A stretch of DNA of 64,000 bases, taken from positions 992,001-1,056,000 of the forward strand of contig JADFAD010000006.1 in the NCBI GenBank assembly GCA_015665455.1, in the 5' to 3' direction. Made by a program: the position numbers and the translations under genes. Every line of letters begins with the position of its first letter. Position 1 is the stretch's first letter. The notes under the pieces are model-generated. The model did no database searches and was not told the DNA's origin. It worked only from the letters and a program-made list of their open reading frames with translations. This DNA is from Oceanospirillaceae bacterium. GTDB taxonomy: Bacteria > Pseudomonadota > Gammaproteobacteria > Pseudomonadales > Litoribrevibacteraceae. Below, one piece after another: positions 55,341 through 64,000 of the stretch.

Positions 55341-56471
55341 TTAAATCTTGGTTAAAAGCACTCGTTCAACGTCCTCTAACTTTTCCTTAGAGTCTTTGTC
55401 GTCCGGGGACAGTGCAATCAGTTGTATCAATGCCCTTTTAGCGTCTGGGTATTGACGTGCCATTAACCAAGCATTGGTTAAAATCTTCAGGTTTTTGACT
55501 GAAGGTTCGACCTGCTTGGCCTGAATGGACTGCTCTAAAAGCAGAGCCGCTTGATGATAACTTTCCTGATGAATCAGTAGCTGCGCCAACCAAGTCAAAT
55601 GCCTTTCTTTTGTCATCAAACTATCAATGTAAGAAGAATGCAGCGAAGTAAGTGCTAACTTATAGTTATCCGTTTGCTGATACAAGGAGGCTAATTGTTC
55701 CCAATAAAGCATGTCAGGATAATGATCGGCTAAGCGTTTCAGTACCTTAATGGCAGAGGTATTATCTTCTTGATGTAGGTAAGCCGTTAAACTAATTCGA
55801 TACCAGTCTTCGGGGGCCACTTTGGACTCCGCCTGTTCAAACATTTGAATGCCTTGTTGGATATTACTTACTGTCTTACCCCACAACGCTTGCTGAACAT
55901 AACCATTAGCCAGCATGACGTAATCTTGAGCCTTAATAGGGAGTTGCTGCTCAGGCTTTTCTACTGTTTGGTTAAAGGCTTTAACCTCAATCATCCACGC
56001 ACTTAAGTGATCGGTTCCTTCCTTCCATTGTTCTGTGTTCAACGCCAATTGGCCAAGCGTTTGCTGCAATCGAATCTGCTGATCCGGCGACAACGATTTG
56101 AGCAACCAAGTTTTTAAGAAAAACTCATACGCTTTGGGATAATCCTCTGTCATAAGCGCAAGACTGGCTGAGAACTGATGCGTCAACGCTTGTTCGTATT
56201 TGTTCAAATTCAACTGATTTAATCGATCTAACAAGCCTTGCACCGCAACCAAATCGACTTCAGGTGTTTCTTGCTTCGTCTCGTTTTCAGAGACCTTCAC
56301 CTCTGGATTCATGGTTTCTTGTACATCCACGATCAGTCGATACGCCTTAGGCCGAATTTTCATAGCGGCGGCTTGCGCAGAAGATATCACCATCACCAAC
56401 AATAAGGCGGTAATGGCAAACCGCCGAATCGAATTTACTCGTAGAGAACGTGTCATCATGAACCCAATCAC
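55341..56471 (-). CDS. TPR-repeat protein of the TonB operon
   Basis: A 376-residue exported protein with helical repeats. The N-terminal SIRRFAITALLLVMVISSAQ is a signal peptide. Tetratricopeptide-like helix pairs fill most of the rest (for example YPKAYEFFLKTWLLKSLSPD and NYKLALTSLHSSYIDSL). It is the last gene of the TonB operon; its GTG start at 56471 overlaps the TonB stop by one base (TAGTG), and ATGs at 56459 and 56456 are also possible. TPR proteins at this position are known in TonB2-like systems and are thought to help the complex in the periplasm. Confidence 0.85.
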   Translation of the reverse strand: MIGFMMTRSLRVNSIRRFAITALLLVMVISSAQAAAMKIRPKAYRLIVDVQETMNPEVKVSENETKQETPEVDLVAVQGLLDRLNQLNLNKYEQALTHQFSASLALMTEDYPKAYEFFLKTWLLKSLSPDQQIRLQQTLGQLALNTEQWKEGTDHLSAWMIEVKAFNQTVEKPEQQLPIKAQDYVMLANGYVQQALWGKTVSNIQQGIQMFEQAESKVAPEDWYRISLTAYLHQEDNTSAIKVLKRLADHYPDMLYWEQLASLYQQTDNYKLALTSLHSSYIDSLMTKERHLTWLAQLLIHQESYHQAALLLEQSIQAKQVEPSVKNLKILTNAWLMARQYPDAKRALIQLIALSPDDKDSKEKLEDVERVLLTKI

Positions 56472-57127
56472 TATTTACCCACACTGAATTGAAACGGTTG
56501 TCTAGACCTAAAAGGCTCCGGCTGGCCATTACGCACCAAAGGATTAAAGCGCCATCTCGACAGCGACTTACGTACTGCGCGTTCGAACACCCCCTTTGGG
56601 TCCGCTTTAATAAACACGATGGAATCCATTACCACTCGGCCTTCAACATCAACAATAAACTCAACCAGCAAATTACCGTTGATCTTCCGCTGCAACGCAC
56701 GACGAGGATATTGTGGGTTTATACGTTTCTTTGGCATTTGAGACATATCTAACGCCAGTTCATTCACCATATCTGTCGGCGGTGCTGTCATCACAGGAAT
56801 GGACGGCATACTGGCAGCAATCTTGAACGAACTGTCAAAGGACAAATCCGGAATGTCTATGGGAGGCATGTCCATCTTCGGCGTATTCATGGCTTTAGGC
56901 ATTGGCGGTTGCGGCGTACTTTCCGGCTGAATTACAGGCGGAGGTGGTGGAGGTTCACGTTCACGTAACTGAACATCACTGTCGAACCGCATTCTTAACA
57001 TATTTAAGCTCAGCGATTTTTGAGCATTGGTTTGATATTGCTTTCCAGAGCCCGCCAGTTGAGACATAAATAAGAATAAGCACATTACAACTAACAGCGC
57101 AGGCGGGAAAAACCAAACAGCACGCAT
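56471..57127 (-). CDS. tonB: TonB energy transducer
   Basis: A 218-residue protein that links the proton motive force to outer-membrane receptors. An N-terminal transmembrane helix (VWFFPPALLVVMCLFLF) is followed by a proline-rich spacer (EREPPPPPPVIQPESTPQPP) and the globular TonB C-terminal domain, with RINPQYPRRALQRKINGNLL and SRWRFNPLVRNGQPEPFRSR. It is shorter than E. coli TonB, like the TonB2 group. Its ATG lies 2 bp from the ExbD stop and its stop overlaps the TPR gene start. Confidence 0.93.
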   Translation of the reverse strand: MRAVWFFPPALLVVMCLFLFMSQLAGSGKQYQTNAQKSLSLNMLRMRFDSDVQLREREPPPPPPVIQPESTPQPPMPKAMNTPKMDMPPIDIPDLSFDSSFKIAASMPSIPVMTAPPTDMVNELALDMSQMPKKRINPQYPRRALQRKINGNLLVEFIVDVEGRVVMDSIVFIKADPKGVFERAVRKSLSRWRFNPLVRNGQPEPFRSRQPFQFSVGK

Positions 57128-57129
57128 AA

Positions 57130-57549
57130 TTAATGAGCACCTTGTGCTTGTTTCGCAGCGACGGCGACTTGCTCAATCCCTGCTAATTTAATTTGATCCA
57201 TCACTTTAATTAATAAGCCCGTCTTAGCCTCTTCATCGGCCTGAACCATCACAGAAACATCCGGCTGTTCGATCTTCAAACGTTCAAGTTTCGGACGAAT
57301 CATGCGCACATCCGTTTGGTTGCCTTCCAACCAAATCAAGCCATCCGCTGTGACTGCAAGCATCACTCCGGTGCTTTCCTGCTGTTCTGCCGTACTTGCC
57401 GTAGGTCGATTAATTTCGACACCCGCCTCTTTCACAAAGGTGGTCGAGACAATAAAGAAGATCAGCATAATGAACACGATATCAAGCATGGGGGTCATGT
57501 CGATTTCAGATTCACTGCTTTGTAAGTCCAGATTTACTCGGCTTCTCAT
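57130..57549 (-). CDS. exbD: ExbD/TolR biopolymer transport protein
   Basis: A 139-residue inner-membrane protein. A single helix MLDIVFIMLIFFIVSTTFVK contains the conserved aspartate (about 23) that handles protons in ExbD, and the periplasmic domain (DVRMIRPKLERLKIEQPDVS) follows. With the ExbB-like gene upstream and tonB downstream it completes the energiser core. It starts 26 bp after the stop of the short ExbB gene. Confidence 0.93.
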   Translation of the reverse strand: MRSRVNLDLQSSESEIDMTPMLDIVFIMLIFFIVSTTFVKEAGVEINRPTASTAEQQESTGVMLAVTADGLIWLEGNQTDVRMIRPKLERLKIEQPDVSVMVQADEEAKTGLLIKVMDQIKLAGIEQVAVAAKQAQGAH

Positions 57550-57575
57550 TCTTGCTCTCTTATCTTATTCTGAAA

Positions 57576-58082
57576 TTACGATTTCGATAACGCTTGAACG
57601 GACACCAACTGAAGCTGGCTCCAACGTTGTAACCAGGTGTACATTAATAACCCTGATACCGCCAACACCATGCCTGCCATGGTAGGAATGGTGGCTTTAG
57701 CCACACCTGCCGACATCAAACGAGGGTTACTTGTGCCATTAAAGGCCAAGATATCAAACACCTGAATCATACCTGTCACCGTACCTAGCAACCCAATCAG
57801 CGGACAAATCGCAATTAAGGTTTTCACCAAAGGCAACGATTCTTGGAGCGCCCTCTGAAGATTGCCTGTCTCAGTAATACGAACGCTCGATGGCGAACCG
57901 GCCTTGGACAATTCAATACATGCCCGCTTCTGAGCAGGAAACGCACGCAACCGAAACCAACAACGCTCCAATAACAAAGACCACATCACTAATGCAGTCC
58001 AAGCCAATAGGAATAAGACCCACCCTCCCGACTTAAAAAACTGTTCCAGTGATGTAAGCCATATTGATGGGTCAAACTGCAT
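57576..58082 (-). CDS. exbB: ExbB/MotA/TolQ-type proton channel protein (short)
   Basis: A 168-residue inner-membrane protein with three helices: WVLFLLAWTALVMWSLLL, TLIAICPLIGLLGTVTGMIQ and IPTMAGMVLAVSGLLMYTWL. PLIGLLGTVTGMI and the following helix are the ExbB/TolQ hallmarks. It overlaps the end of the longer ExbB-like gene by 11 bp, so they are translationally coupled. Together they match the TonB2-type arrangement, with two ExbB-family proteins per operon. Confidence 0.93.
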   Translation of the reverse strand: MQFDPSIWLTSLEQFFKSGGWVLFLLAWTALVMWSLLLERCWFRLRAFPAQKRACIELSKAGSPSSVRITETGNLQRALQESLPLVKTLIAICPLIGLLGTVTGMIQVFDILAFNGTSNPRLMSAGVAKATIPTMAGMVLAVSGLLMYTWLQRWSQLQLVSVQALSKS

Positions 58083-59565
58083 TATCTAACGCCTTATCCG
58101 TTGACGTACGTTCTCTATTTTTTACCAATCTAGGTTTTAAAGGTGCACTAGGTGGCGTACCAGAAGAACCTTCAATGCGCTCTGCAATGGATGAAAAGGC
58201 CACCTGCTGCAATAACTGGATAAGTCGACGAACACGGGCGGCCATTAAGCTATGACAAAACAACAATGGAATTGCTACACACAAGCCTAATACTGTCGTC
58301 ATAAGCGCTTGAGAAATACCACCGGCCATTAATTTTGGATCACTGGTTCCAAACACGGTAATGCTCTGGAAAGTACCTATCATCCCCGTTACTGTACCCA
58401 ACAACCCTAGAAGCGGTGCCACGGCAGCCAGCAACTTCAAGAAAGTAAGGCCTTTCTCTAAACGAGGAACTTCTTTTAATAACGCTTCATCCACACGAAT
58501 TTCAATACTCGTAATTTCTTTCGTCGATATGTCTTTTCCAGACAAGCCCTTGCTTGCAGCCCCTGCACCAGAGGAGGATTCATTAGCCGAGGTTGAAGAA
58601 TTCACTGCGGCTAACACTCGGCCCAGAGGGTTATTTTCATTCAAGGTATCAATGGATTTAAATTGACGCTTGATCTTAATCTCGGCGAATACGGTTGCCA
58701 GTAAACGCCAGAATGCGACTATCAAGCCCAAACCGCCCAAGGCAATAATGATGTAACCAATAAGGCCTGCCTGATCAATTCGCTCTTGAATCGTTGGAGT
58801 GCGTCCCAGTAATTCAAGCAAGTTGCCTCGGCTAGGATCCACCATTAATTGATTTGATGATCCATCAAAGAATGCTGCCGCCTGAGCTTGCACTGAACTG
58901 CTAGGTTGACGAGCAAATACCGCAAACTGCTGATTTAAACTGTCGTACTTTAAGAACCGTCCTTGCTCATCAATCGCAACGAATGGCCCAACCCGCTGAA
59001 CGTCAGTTTCAACGTAAACACCGTTAGGTTGAGCAACTGGTACAGTAAATTGTTTCACCTCCGACGTTGCCGTCATTTCCTGAAGCATTAAGTACCACAA
59101 CCCCTGCAGCTCTAATAACGTAGGAATACGTTTCTCATCAGCAAATTCGATGCTTGATAAGCGATTTGGGTATTCTGTGGTAATCAATGAATCCTGAAGC
59201 ACACCGCTTAAATCTTGAGCTTGCTGCTTGACGACCCCAAATACTTCGCCCAACTGACCACTGCGACTCTTCAGTAATTCATTCTTTTCAACCAGTCGAG
59301 CTTCGTTCTGATCAAATAAGTCCTTCAAGCGTTCTTGATTCTCTTCCGCAGTCGCTAAACGGCGTTGTGATGCTTTAAGCAGTTGGGCTTGCGCATTTCG
59401 GTCGTCCAAAAACGTATTCAGTCGAGACTGATCCACTTTTTGGTTGCTCTGAATACTGGTTTCAACCTGATTTAATAAATCATTAAGATCATTCGCAGCA
59501 CTGAAAGAGGCCATAGAAACCATGGTCAGTAGAACGAACATGGCTGTTTTTGAAATAATGTTCAT
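58072..59565 (-). CDS. TtpC-like large ExbB-family protein
   Basis: A 497-residue protein. The signal peptide and coiled-coil periplasmic region (about 25-260, with QLLKASQRRLATAEENQERL) precede a MotA/TolQ/ExbB channel domain: IGYIIIALGGLGLIVAFWRL, LAAVAPLLGLLGTVTGMIGT and SQALMTTVLGLCVAIPLL. The same layout is the Vibrio TtpC protein, needed for TonB2-dependent iron transport. It starts 14 bp after the DUF3450 stop. The extra periplasmic part probably contacts receptors or the DUF3450 protein. Confidence 0.9.
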   Translation of the reverse strand: MNIISKTAMFVLLTMVSMASFSAANDLNDLLNQVETSIQSNQKVDQSRLNTFLDDRNAQAQLLKASQRRLATAEENQERLKDLFDQNEARLVEKNELLKSRSGQLGEVFGVVKQQAQDLSGVLQDSLITTEYPNRLSSIEFADEKRIPTLLELQGLWYLMLQEMTATSEVKQFTVPVAQPNGVYVETDVQRVGPFVAIDEQGRFLKYDSLNQQFAVFARQPSSSVQAQAAAFFDGSSNQLMVDPSRGNLLELLGRTPTIQERIDQAGLIGYIIIALGGLGLIVAFWRLLATVFAEIKIKRQFKSIDTLNENNPLGRVLAAVNSSTSANESSSGAGAASKGLSGKDISTKEITSIEIRVDEALLKEVPRLEKGLTFLKLLAAVAPLLGLLGTVTGMIGTFQSITVFGTSDPKLMAGGISQALMTTVLGLCVAIPLLFCHSLMAARVRRLIQLLQQVAFSSIAERIEGSSGTPPSAPLKPRLVKNRERTSTDKALDNAV

Positions 59566-59579
59566 GAGTAAGTCCCTTA

Positions 59580-60350
59580 TCAGTTCGGTCTAACCGGTAA
59601 ATCTAATAGCTCTGGTACGGTTTGCTTCAGAGCTAATTGAATGCCCTTCTGTATCGACCAGTTCATTGATTCAGCCAGCTGCTGCCACGATTGAGTTTCA
59701 GGATTCCATTGACCGCTTTCTTGACCATCGGACGTTTGATAGTACAGCGCTACACGTCCAAGTCGCAGAAACGTCACATCACGGCTAGGTTGCTCGATCA
59801 CGGTTAACATCCCACTGTAGGCTTCAAGCGTGCGTCCATATTCAACTTCGATTTGATAGGCCTCTAAGACTTGACGGTACTTTTCAGCAACGCTGACATC
59901 CGCTCGGTCCAATAAGGCTGAAAGACGAGTCAAGCGCTCACTGCGTTCGGTTGTTAAAAACGGTAAGTCTTTTTGAACAAAGCCGTTCAAAGTCTCAAGC
60001 ATTTTATTCAGAAGAGGTAGCGCTGCCTGCTCCGTATCGCTTAAAGATACTAGCTGTTGTTCCAGTTGGTTCAATTCATCTTCTTGAGAGGAAATCAGTT
60101 TTTGCAGTTGCGCGTTGTACGTTTCTATTTGTTCTGCACGCTTAATCGTATGAATGTACTCGTAATAATCTTGTCGGGTTTGTTCATCCAAGGCATCAAT
60201 TCGGGATTGTACTTTTGCCGAGTTCACGTACGACTTAGAAAGTTTTTGCTGTGCCTCTTCCACTTGAGAGGATTGGCCAATGACACTAAACGAAGCCAGC
60301 CCACCGACTAAAAAAGTTCTAAATATTAAAGCATAAGGTTTCATAAGCAT
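59580..60350 (-). CDS. DUF3450 coiled-coil periplasmic protein
   Basis: A secreted protein of about 256 residues and the first gene of the TonB operon. The signal peptide is FRTFLVGGLASFSVIGQSSQ. The mature part is a long coiled coil (VEEAQQKLSKSYVNSAKVQS through SSQEDELNQLEQQLVSL), then a helical C-terminal half (YRQVLEAYQIEVEYGRTLEA) with VTFLRLGRVALYYQTSDGQE, the DUF3450 signature. This family regularly precedes ttpC-exbB-exbD-tonB. Starts at 60356 (GTG), 60350 and 60344 are possible; I chose 60350 because GGTG lies close upstream. It is divergent from the siderophore receptor gene. Confidence 0.88.
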   Translation of the reverse strand: MLMKPYALIFRTFLVGGLASFSVIGQSSQVEEAQQKLSKSYVNSAKVQSRIDALDEQTRQDYYEYIHTIKRAEQIETYNAQLQKLISSQEDELNQLEQQLVSLSDTEQAALPLLNKMLETLNGFVQKDLPFLTTERSERLTRLSALLDRADVSVAEKYRQVLEAYQIEVEYGRTLEAYSGMLTVIEQPSRDVTFLRLGRVALYYQTSDGQESGQWNPETQSWQQLAESMNWSIQKGIQLALKQTVPELLDLPVRPN

Positions 60351-60505
60351 TGACACACCAAATAAGAATGTTTCGCATTATACTTATGATTACTTCTCGT
60401 ACAACCAATAAAATCAATAAGACCATAATTTAAAGCATGCTTTACTCAATATAAGCTGACTAATCGCTCAGCTTTTTATTATTTACATACTTATCATTTG
60501 CAAAT

Positions 60506-60524
60506 AACAACCATTATCATTAGT
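60506..60524. promoter_or_regulatory. Fur-box-like site between TonB operon and receptor gene
   Basis: The minus-strand 19-mer starting ACTAATGATAATGG matches the Fur consensus GATAATGATAATCATTATC at 13 of 19 places by my count, with TAATGATAAT perfect. It is in the 333-bp divergent gap, so it could repress both the TonB operon and the receptor gene under iron sufficiency. Nothing else clear was seen in the gap. Confidence 0.65.
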
Positions 60525-60683
60525 ATTCGCATGAATTACGAATGCATCGGACAAACAAAGACAACTAGGAAAGTCAGCCAAATCAAAAAGATAGGGACTT
60601 AATCCGTGCATATTGTTACTGCCTAATGGCGATAGCCTTGCTGTATCAACCAAGCGATATCAGCCAAGAATGGATACTGAGAA

Positions 60684-62963
60684 ATGAACTTTCAAAAGAA
60701 AACGCTAGCCACGTACATCGCTGCCTTAATTTCAGGTAATGCCCTGATGAGTGCGCAACTTGTTCATGCGGAAGAGCAAAAAGCTGCCAACGAAAACCTC
60801 CAAGTACAAACATTAGACAAAGTAGAAGTCGTTGGTGATGAGCTTTCTAACGTCACCGAAAATAGCGATGCGTATGCGATAAAGAGCATGGGTACGGCAA
60901 CGAAGTTTAATCTTTCTAACCGCGAAACGCCGCAATCAGTATCCGTAATGTCACGCCAAAGGATGGATGATTTCGGTCTGACAAATCTGAATGACGTCTT
61001 AGGAAATACAACAGGCATCATTGTAGAGCAAGTTGAAACCAATCGAGCCTATTACAACGCACGAGGCTTTGATATTAAAAACGTACAGTTGGACGGTGTT
61101 AGCATCCAAAACTCCGAAGCGTCTGGTATTGTTAAAGGCGACATGGACACTGTAATTTACGATCACGTAGAAGTCGTGCGTGGTGCCAACGGTCTTTCAA
61201 CGGGTTCAGGTACACCTTCAGCCACCATAAACCTAGTACGTAAACGTCCAACCGAAGAATTTCAAGCCAGCGTATCAGCCACGGCAGGGTCTTGGGATCA
61301 AAAACGTTTAGAAGCCGATGTATCTGGCACCATTGTAGAATCGGGTAATGTCCGAGCACGTTTAGTTACAGCCGTTGAAGAAACCGATTCTCATCTGGAT
61401 CGCTATAACCTAGAAAAGAACATCGTATATGGCGTACTGGACGCGAACATCACAGACAATACGATCTTTACAATCGGTGCCAGCCAACAAAAAAACCAAA
61501 CTGACAGTCCAATGTGGGGATCTCTACCGTTGCAACTGAGCGATGGGTCAGAAACCAACTACGATCGCTCCACATCATCAGGCTCCGAGTGGAGCTATAA
61601 CGATGAGCAAACACGCCAATTGTTCGCCGAATTATCCCATGAGTTTTCCAATGGTTGGACTGTAAAAGGGGTGGGAATGCACAATAAACAAAAAATCGAG
61701 TCTGATTTATTGTATGTCATCTCGAACCCGCTTTATAACATCCCTGCACTGCCTAACCCATTTTATGACCCGACGAATCCTGCATTTGGGCCACAATTCG
61801 TGCCAAACCCTTACGAAGCATTTCAAACGGCCGGTTTAGGTACAAGGTTTAGCGAACAAACGGAACAAAACAGCTTCGATCTATACGCATCTGGTAATTT
61901 TTCTTTCTTTGGGCGCGAGCACGAAGCCTATTTCGGCACCAGTTATTCAAAAAGCAACCACAGTTCAAGTGGTACAGCAGCAACCAGCTTTAATCTTGCG
62001 ACAGCAGATATCTCTAAACTGGTATTTATTGAAGATCTAGACAGTTGGAATGGAGACAGCGGAGGCGACATCGACCGTACAACAACCCCTTGGGGTGGCG
62101 GTGCGTATAAAGACCGAAACATCTCGACCTATGGCGCAGTCAACCTAAACCTAACTGATCAGCTTAACTTTATTACGGGCGCTCGAGTCAGTGATTGGAG
62201 CACCAAAGGAACTGCCTTCAGCGGCGAATCGAAAGAGACGACAGAAAGTGGCGAAGTTACTCCGTACGCAGGTTTAGTATTTGATATCACATCGTCAGTG
62301 TCCACATATGCCAGTTACACAGAGATCTTTACGCCACAAAACAAACTCGATCGCAACGGAAACCTTCTGGGAGCGATTGAAGGCCAATCTTATGAGTTTG
62401 GTATCAAAAGCAGCTTGCTAGACGATAAACTCCAAGCGTCTATTTCTTACTTCAACGTTGAACAAGATAACGTTGCTGTTGAAGATATCATCATCGGCGC
62501 GACACAAACATACAGAGCTGCGGATGGTCTGAGCAGTAAAGGCTTCGAAATTGAGTTTGTTGGTGAGCCAATTCACAACCTTCATGCAAGCCTGGGTTAC
62601 ACCTATCAAGACATGGACGCCAGCGACGACGCGGGTAAAGATGTGACAGATTACACACCTCAACAGCTAGTTCGTTTCGCAACGTCTTATCGCATTCCGA
62701 ACTTAGAAAAGCTAAAAATTGGAACTAGCATCAATTGGCAAGATAGCACGAAGAATACATCCACCGCAGGCCAAACAACCAAGCAAGACAGCTACGCATT
62801 GGTTAACTTGATGGCCAGTTATGATGTAACCGACAGTTTGATCGTTCAAGCGAATGCGAACAATGTAACAGACGAAGATTACTACGCATCACTTAAAACG
62901 CGCGGATATTCATACAAAGGCGCGCCAGCAAACTACGAAGTGAGTGCTCGTTACAACTTCTAA
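60684..62963 (+). CDS. TonB-dependent siderophore receptor
   Basis: A 759-residue outer-membrane receptor. Signal peptide TYIAALISGNALMSAQLVHA, then a plug domain (about 50-170: ETPQSVSVMSRQRMDDFGLT, LNDVLGNTTGIIVEQ, RGFDIKNVQLDG, EVVRGANGLSTGSGTPSATI) and a beta barrel ending SARYNF with the terminal Phe needed for assembly. The layout is that of ferric-hydroxamate/pyoverdine (FpvA/FhuE-like) receptors without a signalling extension. It imports a ferric siderophore powered by the TonB operon encoded divergently. A Fur-like site lies upstream. The siderophore cannot be told. Confidence 0.94.
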   Translation: MNFQKKTLATYIAALISGNALMSAQLVHAEEQKAANENLQVQTLDKVEVVGDELSNVTENSDAYAIKSMGTATKFNLSNRETPQSVSVMSRQRMDDFGLTNLNDVLGNTTGIIVEQVETNRAYYNARGFDIKNVQLDGVSIQNSEASGIVKGDMDTVIYDHVEVVRGANGLSTGSGTPSATINLVRKRPTEEFQASVSATAGSWDQKRLEADVSGTIVESGNVRARLVTAVEETDSHLDRYNLEKNIVYGVLDANITDNTIFTIGASQQKNQTDSPMWGSLPLQLSDGSETNYDRSTSSGSEWSYNDEQTRQLFAELSHEFSNGWTVKGVGMHNKQKIESDLLYVISNPLYNIPALPNPFYDPTNPAFGPQFVPNPYEAFQTAGLGTRFSEQTEQNSFDLYASGNFSFFGREHEAYFGTSYSKSNHSSSGTAATSFNLATADISKLVFIEDLDSWNGDSGGDIDRTTTPWGGGAYKDRNISTYGAVNLNLTDQLNFITGARVSDWSTKGTAFSGESKETTESGEVTPYAGLVFDITSSVSTYASYTEIFTPQNKLDRNGNLLGAIEGQSYEFGIKSSLLDDKLQASISYFNVEQDNVAVEDIIIGATQTYRAADGLSSKGFEIEFVGEPIHNLHASLGYTYQDMDASDDAGKDVTDYTPQQLVRFATSYRIPNLEKLKIGTSINWQDSTKNTSTAGQTTKQDSYALVNLMASYDVTDSLIVQANANNVTDEDYYASLKTRGYSYKGAPANYEVSARYNF

Positions 62964-62970
62964 CGTGCCT

Positions 62971-63000
62971 ATGGGTACAGCATTAAATTGCTGTACCCAT
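62971..63000 (+). terminator. Terminator hairpin after the siderophore receptor gene
   Basis: Perfect 12-bp arms ATGGGTACAGCA (62971-62982) and TGCTGTACCCAT (62989-63000) around TTAAAT, then TTATATGTTT, 7 bp after the stop. Confidence 0.85.
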
Positions 63001-63022
63001 TTATATGTTTACTTAATGAAAT

Positions 63023-63063
63023 GCAAATAATTATCATTGCACACGCAATTGATAATCATTAGA
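63023..63063. promoter_or_regulatory. Two Fur-box-like sites upstream of the PepSY gene
   Basis: Two 19-bp windows fit the Fur consensus: 63023-63041 (12 of 19 by eye) and 63045-63063 (14 of 19, including GATAATCATTA). Their starts are 22 bp apart. They fill the gap after the receptor terminator, so the PepSY gene probably has its own iron-regulated promoter. The rest of the 307-bp gap shows nothing else. Confidence 0.7.
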
Positions 63064-63270
63064 CTTCTGAAAAACTGATTACAGATCACCAAATAATTAC
63101 AGTTTAGAGCTCTACAGAGAAGCAGGTTCTAAACACCTGCAACTCTCGGCCTTAGCTCACCACAAATCAATTTTTAAAACGCTTAGCGGTCTAGCATCCA
63201 AGCTCAGCGAACCATTATGTCTATTGCTGTCATCAGGATGAATGGCAGCGCTTATTTTAGGGGAAAGAAT

Positions 63271-64000
63271 TTGAGCGCCGAAGTAAATACGACCCTCGAT
63301 GATGATATCTCGCCAGACGATGTAATAGCGCCAGTCAAAACGAAACCGCGTGCAAAACGTAAAAAGAAACTCACGGCGCACAGAGCTGCCTATTTGGTAC
63401 ACAGTTTCATTGGTCTCAAACTTTCTCTTCTGTTTACCATCGTATTAGCCACAGGCACCATCGCGGTCATTAATGAAGAACTCGACTGGCTCATTTACGA
63501 TGAAATGCGGGTTACCCCTCAAGCAGAACGCTTGAATGAAGGTGAACTCATGGATCGACTCGATGCTGCCTATCCAAACGCCGGGGTTTCATTTCTTGAA
63601 ACTGCTAACCAACGCCCGCACATGGCGGCCATGGCACAACTCAGCAGTGCGGAAGGCGGCTTTCAAAAAGTCTGGATTGACCCTTACACCGGCACCATCA
63701 AAGGCGAAACCGATTTCTTAACGGTGGGCACATTTTTTTCCATTCTGCACACTCGCCTTTATATGCCCGTCATTGGTCGCGCACTCGTAAATGTATTTGG
63801 TGTGCTGTGCCTCATTGGTTTAATTTCAGGCCTCATCAGCTACCGACGATTTTGGAGAGAGTTTTTTACGCTGCCTAGATGGAATGCTAAACCCCGAATC
63901 TTTCTCGGTGATTTACATAAGTTCATAGGGCTTTGGAGCCTTTGGTTCATATTAATCATGGGTGTGACCGGCACTTGGTGGTTTTACCACAACCCACTCG
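63271..64000 (+). CDS. PepSY-associated membrane protein (C-terminus cut off by window edge)
   Basis: Translated by me, as it runs off the window. At least 243 codons read LSAEVNTTLDDDISPDD, a basic stretch KPRAKRKKKLTAHRA, then a first helix IGLKLSLLFTIVLATGTIAV, a periplasmic PepSY-like region (GGFQKVWIDPYTGTIKGETD), the helix VFGVLCLIGLISGLISYRRF, and a third helix LWSLWFILIMGVTGTWWF. HSFIGLKLS and DLHKFIGLWSLW are typical of the PepSY_TM family often linked to siderophore receptors and thought to reduce ferric siderophores. The start is a TTG at 63271 with AGGGGA upstream; in-frame ATGs at 63238 and 63217 are alternatives. Confidence 0.87.
   Translation, partial: MSAEVNTTLDDDISPDDVIAPVKTKPRAKRKKKLTAHRAAYLVHSFIGLKLSLLFTIVLATGTIAVINEELDWLIYDEMRVTPQAERLNEGELMDRLDAAYPNAGVSFLETANQRPHMAAMAQLSSAEGGFQKVWIDPYTGTIKGETDFLTVGTFFSILHTRLYMPVIGRALVNVFGVLCLIGLISGLISYRRFWREFFTLPRWNAKPRIFLGDLHKFIGLWSLWFILIMGVTGTWWFYHNPL

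Overview
The window reads as a chromosomal segment of a heterotrophic, probably marine gammaproteobacterium. GC content is moderate and gene density high. FabY-type ketoacyl synthase, a GlpK/GlpR/GlpD glycerol cluster, DUF3622 and DUF3565 proteins, a multi-gene TonB2-like energy system and a LuxP/LuxQ autoinducer-2 receptor pair fit an Oceanospirillales/Alteromonadales/Vibrio-like background. I cannot name the genus. No rRNA, tRNA, CRISPR array, transposase or phage gene was seen.

Layout. 1-4.0 kb: glycerol catabolism (glpK cut by the window edge, glpR, glpD) with GlpR-type operators. 4.1-9.6 kb: a crotonase paired with a STAS-like protein, a large Ser/Thr/Asp/Glu-rich lipoprotein, and a LuxR-type regulator. 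9.6-18.1 kb: acetoacetyl-CoA synthetase, a YbaK-type deacylase, NudC, a divergent MocR regulator and EamA exporter pair separated by an array of 9-bp repeats, and FabY. 18.3-30.3 kb: a dienoyl-CoA isomerase-like crotonase, topoisomerase III, a lipoprotein alkaline phosphatase, FadH, a frameshifted secreted protein, an FMN reductase, a GMC oxidoreductase and a Tag-family glycosylase. 30.3-37.6 kb: a stand-alone periplasmic PilJ-N protein, luxP-luxQ and a NhaP-type antiporter. 37.7-45.1 kb: a same-strand signalling block (CheX, CheY, a PAS-GGDEF diguanylate cyclase, then a 1325-residue kinase with three periplasmic solute-binding domains and a CheA-like core), followed by an unknown membrane protein. 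45.4-52.3 kb: an acyl-CoA dehydrogenase, a solute-binding protein, and a FabR/DesT-like TetR regulator divergent from a ferredoxin reductase-desaturase operon with two unknown genes. 52.3-55.3 kb: small proteins, NorE/NorF-like oxidase subunits, a 32-residue CCGGCGG peptide, an 18-copy CTAA repeat and a di-haem cytochrome c. 55.3-64 kb: a six-gene TonB energy operon, a siderophore receptor and a PepSY membrane protein (cut by the window edge) with Fur-box-like sites.

How it fits together. Lipid metabolism recurs: glycerol use, beta-oxidation of unsaturated acids (FadH, dienoyl-CoA isomerase, acyl-CoA dehydrogenase), acetoacetate activation, FabY initiation/elongation and aerobic desaturation under a TetR repressor. 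The second theme is sensing: LuxPQ for autoinducer-2, and a chemosensory-like kinase block that could feed both a CheY-type protein and cyclic di-GMP. The third is iron uptake. The most interesting items are the LuxQ homologue whose transmitter differs from Vibrio LuxQ, the CheX-CheY-GGDEF-triple-SBP kinase block, and three well-defined operator arrangements (GlpR, MocR, FabR/DesT-like).
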